Below, one piece after another: positions 6,566 through 8,446 of a DNA stretch of 8,446 bases (positions within the stretch are counted from its first letter, which is position 1; every line of letters begins with the position of its first letter). The position numbers were made by a program, and so were the translations under genes. Below the pieces are notes generated by a model. It was not told the origin of the DNA and did not search any database. It was given only the letters and a program-made list of their open reading frames with translations. The DNA comes from Oscillospiraceae bacterium. GTDB taxonomy: Bacteria > Bacillota > Clostridia > Christensenellales > Aristaeellaceae. Location: NCBI GenBank assembly GCA_031282605.1, contig JAITDK010000101.1:1-8446 (forward strand). Reading direction: 5' to 3'.

Positions 6566-7576
6566 TTATTCAGCGGATGATTCCGCCGTCACATCCAGCG
6601 CGTCCGCGTACGCGTCCGGCAGAACCAGCCCCAACCGTTCCGCAACCTGGCTGTTGTAGGCAGGCGTCACATCGTTCACAAGGAGCACGGGGGTGGTTTC
6701 GGGCGACGCGTTTCCGCGAAGGATGTCCGCGGCGATGAGTCCTGCCGCGCGGCCGACCTCGATATAATCGATGCCCTGTGTGGCGAGGCACCCGTTGACC
6801 ACCTGTTCCACCTCGGAGCCGAACACGGGGATGCCGGCCTCGTCGGCGGCGCGCAGCACCTGCGAGAGGTTATCCACGACGTTGTTGTCCACGAAGTTGT
6901 TGATCAGGTCTACGCGCGGGGCGAGCACAGCCGCCGCCGCCGCGACTTCGGACGGCCCGGAGACGCCCAGCGCGTCCACTTCGAAACCGAACGAGGGGGC
7001 AAGCTCCCGAAGCTGGTTCAGGTGGGTGATGGAGTTCGGCTCGCTGGTCGTGTACAGGATGCCGATCGTCTTCGCGTCCGGCAGGAACGCGCGGATCAGT
7101 TCCAGCTGCTTTTCAAGATTCAGCACGTCCGATACGCCTGTCGCGTTAGTGCCCGGCGCTTCGTTCGTCAGGACGATGCCCGCCGCTACTGCGTCGGATA
7201 CGGCCACGAATACGTTCGGGGTGCCCGCTTCTTTCGTCGCGGCGTAGGCGCTCATCGCGGCGGGGGTGGCGACGCCCGTCAGCAGTGCGACGCCCTGCGC
7301 GGCCATGTTCTTCGCCTGCATGTCGCTGGTCGCCATATCACCCATGGCGTTTTGGAAATCAATGCGCACGGTTTCGCCTTCCACGTAACCGCCTTCCTCA
7401 AGACCCAGCAGGAACCCTGCCGTGCAGTTGTCCAACGAGGGATGCGGCGCGAACTGGATGATCCCTACGGTAGGAACGTCCGCCGCGAACGCGGCTTGGG
7501 AAGCCAAGGCGAGCGCCGCGCAAAGGATCAGGGCGAACAGTTTGCGCGAGGAGATACGATTCATGGTTTGTTTCAT
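6566..7576 (-). CDS. trpX: ABC transporter substrate-binding protein, TrpX-type (tryptophan uptake)
   Basis: Extracytoplasmic binding protein, 336 residues, of the ABC_sub_bind family (PF04392, TrpX-like). Markers are VPTVGIIQFAPHPSLDNCTAGFLLGLEEGGYVEG after the leader, TIGILYTTSEPNS near 170, VFGSEVEQV near 250 and DYIEVGRAAGLIAADIL near 275. The signal peptide has a charged start, a core at about 13-29 (FALILCAALALASQAAF) and an AFA31 or FAA32 cleavage site. Cys19 is inside the core and not in a lipobox, so the protein seems not to be lipid-anchored. The ATG at 7576 follows AGAGGAAG by 9 nt; a second ATG four codons on has no better site. It is first in the operon behind a T-box with a Trp specifier. 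The protein contains no Trp at all, which fits synthesis during tryptophan shortage. Confidence 0.9.
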   Translation of the reverse strand: MKQTMNRISSRKLFALILCAALALASQAAFAADVPTVGIIQFAPHPSLDNCTAGFLLGLEEGGYVEGETVRIDFQNAMGDMATSDMQAKNMAAQGVALLTGVATPAAMSAYAATKEAGTPNVFVAVSDAVAAGIVLTNEAPGTNATGVSDVLNLEKQLELIRAFLPDAKTIGILYTTSEPNSITHLNQLRELAPSFGFEVDALGVSGPSEVAAAAAVLAPRVDLINNFVDNNVVDNLSQVLRAADEAGIPVFGSEVEQVVNGCLATQGIDYIEVGRAAGLIAADILRGNASPETTPVLLVNDVTPAYNSQVAERLGLVLPDAYADALDVTAESSAE

Positions 7577-7739
7577 GGCTGGATACTTCCTCTCTTCACG
7601 ATGTTGGGTGATGCGGGACGTTTCGTGATCCCCGTTATTCTCATCGCGGCGTGATGATCAGGCGTGTTCGGCAAAGAATGCAGTGGGGATGGGGGCGGAA
7701 AAGGCGCGCAAGAGCGATCTTTTCCGAGCGAGCCACAAT
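7577..7739 (-). promoter_or_regulatory. trpX 5' untranslated region downstream of the T-box terminator
   Basis: About 160 nt separate the terminator from the trpX start, longer than needed for a ribosome site. It holds an 8-bp perfect inverted repeat CGGAAAAG/CTTTTCCG (7696-7703 and 7719-7726) with a 15-nt loop. There is no T-run after it, so it is not an intrinsic terminator. The trpX ribosome site AGAGGAAG is at its end. I see no small gene with a ribosome site here. Confidence 0.5.
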
Positions 7740-7777
7740 AAAAAACCCCTGCCCCCCCCATATTGAGGGACAAGAGC
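7740..7777 (-). terminator. T-box intrinsic terminator
   Basis: GCUCUUGUCCCUC (7777-7765) pairs over 13 positions (including G-U pairs) with GGGGGGCAGGGGU (7757-7745) around loop AAUAUGG. It runs straight into six U residues (7745-7740). The 5' arm contains the 3' half of the antiterminator, so the two structures exclude each other. It should stop transcription when tRNA-Trp is charged. Confidence 0.9.
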
Positions 7778-7799
7778 TGCTGCTCCTGCGGTATCACCC
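7767..7799 (-). promoter_or_regulatory. T-box antiterminator
   Basis: GGG (7799-7797), a 7-nt bulge UGAUACC (7796-7790), GCAGGAGC (7789-7782), loop AGCA, GCUCUUGU (7777-7770), CCC (7769-7767). The outer GGG/CCC and the inner 8-bp helix (two G-U pairs) flank the bulge exactly as in canonical antiterminators, and UGAUACCGC matches the T-box consensus UGGNACCGC except at one base. Binding of the uncharged tRNA 3' end to this bulge should stabilise the fold and prevent the terminator. Confidence 0.88.
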
Positions 7800-8057
7800 A
7801 CATTGTCGTTTCCGACCGCTTATCCGCGCACGATCATGCGCGCTCCCCGCTCACGGTGGGAATCCGTCGGATACTACAAAAACGCACGTTCCGGACATAC
7901 GACGCTCAAACGATCCTCATTGTCCTTTAGGCATTTCTTCGCGCCGCCCTCAGAAGTCCATTCACCCGACCGACTCCCGCCGCAATCTCACCGCCTGCGG
8001 CTCTCTTGGGGGAACACTGCCGGACTACTCGTCTCCCTCACAGGTTTCACTGGGAAG

Positions 8058-8086
8058 AGTATAACGCGGTTTTAAGTTGTTGTCAA
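8058..8086 (-). promoter_or_regulatory. Sigma-70/sigma-A-type promoter of the trpXYZ operon
   Basis: On the minus strand TTGACA (8086-8081), a 17-nt spacer and TATACT (8063-8058) make a near-perfect promoter. The start point should be near 8051, just upstream of T-box Stem I. It lies about 40 bp after the transposase stop codon. Control is expected to act at the downstream terminator rather than at initiation; I see no operator repeat over this promoter. Confidence 0.87.
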
Positions 8087-8125
8087 GTGGCAGTTTTTGT
8101 CGGGCAGCAGTTCCAAATTTGAGAA
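8087..8125. mobile_element. Probable end of the insertion sequence next to the trp promoter
   Basis: The short AT-mixed stretch after the transposase stop should contain the right terminal repeat of the element. On the minus strand AACTGC occurs twice (in AACTGCTGCC and AACTGCCAC), a possible transposase-binding repeat. The exact boundary and any target duplication cannot be placed from one end. Confidence 0.3.
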
Positions 8126-8446
8126 TTAAAGAGGATCGGGGTCCGCGCCAGCGATAGCCATAAGCAGGGAAACCCAATCCTCATGCGGGTACCGGCTCAT
8201 CTCATAGCGCATTGCCCAGAAAAACGCGTCACGCCGCCCGAACGTAGCGCGTGCTTTTTTGTACGCAGAATCGGCAAGATCTTGTATACTATGTAATAGC
8301 AGACTCATTAAGTTTAGCAAACAAAATATTTCGCTCGCATGGTTTTTCCCATGTCCAAAGTTATGCTTTAGGTTATAACCATGGTTCTTTAGCACATTGT
8401 TGTTTTCGTTTTCAATCTTCCATCGTGCGCGGGCGCAACTCACCAT
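8126..8446 (-). CDS. Transposase, C-terminal part (5' end beyond window edge)
   Basis: The visible 106 codons run off the right edge and end in TAA at 8126. The start RWKIENENNNVLKNHGYNLKHNFGHGK is characteristic of the last conserved block of a DDE-type transposase, where the Glu in RWKIENE is probably the final catalytic acid. The rest is a Leu-rich helix and a polar tail ending DPDPL. The element family is not certain: it resembles transposases of the IS4/ISNCY-like groups. The Met at the first visible codon is probably internal, because the conserved catalytic domain must lie upstream. Base composition is more AT-rich than the neighbouring genes, consistent with acquisition by transfer. 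The terminal inverted repeat should lie between 8125 and the trpX promoter, but it cannot be defined without the other end. Confidence 0.82.
   Translation of the reverse strand: MVSCARARWKIENENNNVLKNHGYNLKHNFGHGKNHASEIFCLLNLMSLLLHSIQDLADSAYKKARATFGRRDAFFWAMRYEMSRYPHEDWVSLLMAIAGADPDPL

Larger units (their letters stand above)
7740..8051 (-). ncRNA. T-box riboswitch leader, tryptophan (UGG) specifier
   Basis: Leader RNA that senses uncharged tRNA-Trp and controls termination before trpX. Stem I is readable from right to left: GGGAG with the AGUA motif at 8029-8026, AGAGAG (8006-8001), and an apical hairpin GCCGC (8001-7997)/GCGGC (7983-7979) whose loop holds GGUGAGA. The specifier loop GAA-UGG-A (7963-7957) follows, then CUUCUGAG, which closes the base with GGGAG and GA/UGA kink-turn elements. 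The specifier codon UGG is at 7960-7958. A middle stem pairs GGACA (7925-7921) with UGUCC (7897-7893), and a further hairpin lies at 7842-7825. The antiterminator and terminator end the leader. T-box control of trpXYZ-type operons is known in Bacillota. The third base of the tRNA-binding UGGN is A here (UGAU). Confidence 0.93.

Noticed and set aside
7573..7803. 76-codon minus-strand open frame running into trpX
   Set aside because: It passes through the T-box antiterminator and terminator and has no proper ribosome site; the RNA structures explain the sequence.
7651..8075. Two overlapping plus-strand open frames opposite the T-box leader (up to 137 codons)
   Set aside because: They are antisense to a structured leader, have no recognisable domain, and show the composition expected from GC-rich complement.
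1..8446. CRISPR arrays, tRNA or rRNA genes
   Set aside because: No regularly spaced direct repeats and no tRNA cloverleaf or rRNA sequence were seen on either strand.

Overview
This window looks like part of a chromosome from a member of the Bacillota (Firmicutes), with moderately high GC judged by eye. The main support is a complete T-box tRNA-sensing leader, a regulator typical of that phylum, in front of a TrpXYZ-type amino-acid ABC transporter. Both substrate-binding proteins carry signal peptidase I-type leaders with no lipobox cysteine, which is unusual for a monoderm. A diderm lineage such as Negativicutes is therefore possible but not proven. All recognised genes lie on the minus strand, so the biological reading order is from right to left.

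Right edge (8446 to 8126): the C-terminal part of a DDE-type transposase, cut by the window edge and more AT-rich than its neighbours. Next (8086 to 7577): a near-consensus promoter (TTGACA, 17-nt spacer, TATACT) and a T-box leader. Its specifier reads UGG (Trp), and it has an antiterminator and a 13-bp intrinsic terminator that exclude each other. It controls a three-gene operon (7576 to 4721): a substrate-binding protein, a membrane permease and an ATPase, here called trpX, trpY and trpZ. Uncharged tRNA-Trp should let transcription pass the terminator, so uptake rises when tryptophan is scarce. The three proteins hold only 3 Trp residues in 940, against 17 in about 1480 for the other non-transposase genes.

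Middle (4669 to 4067): a flavin reductase / flavoredoxin-like gene with a TTG start, 51 bp after trpZ and with no clear promoter or terminator of its own. Left part (3932 to 1): a fully consensus sigma-70-type promoter (TTGACA, 17 nt, TATAAT), with a 20-bp inverted repeat over the start of transcription. It drives a ferric-siderophore-type ABC importer: binding protein, two FecCD permeases and an ATPase, all overlapping or a few bases apart. The ATPase loses only its last residues at the left edge. The inverted repeat resembles operators of DtxR/IdeR-type metal-dependent repressors, although its spacing is different. The flavin reductase could release iron from imported ferric chelates, which would link it to the left operon; its position fits the right operon better.

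No wholly new system is evident. The most informative parts are the T-box, with an unusual UGAU in place of the UGGN that normally binds the tRNA acceptor end, and the iron-operon promoter/operator.
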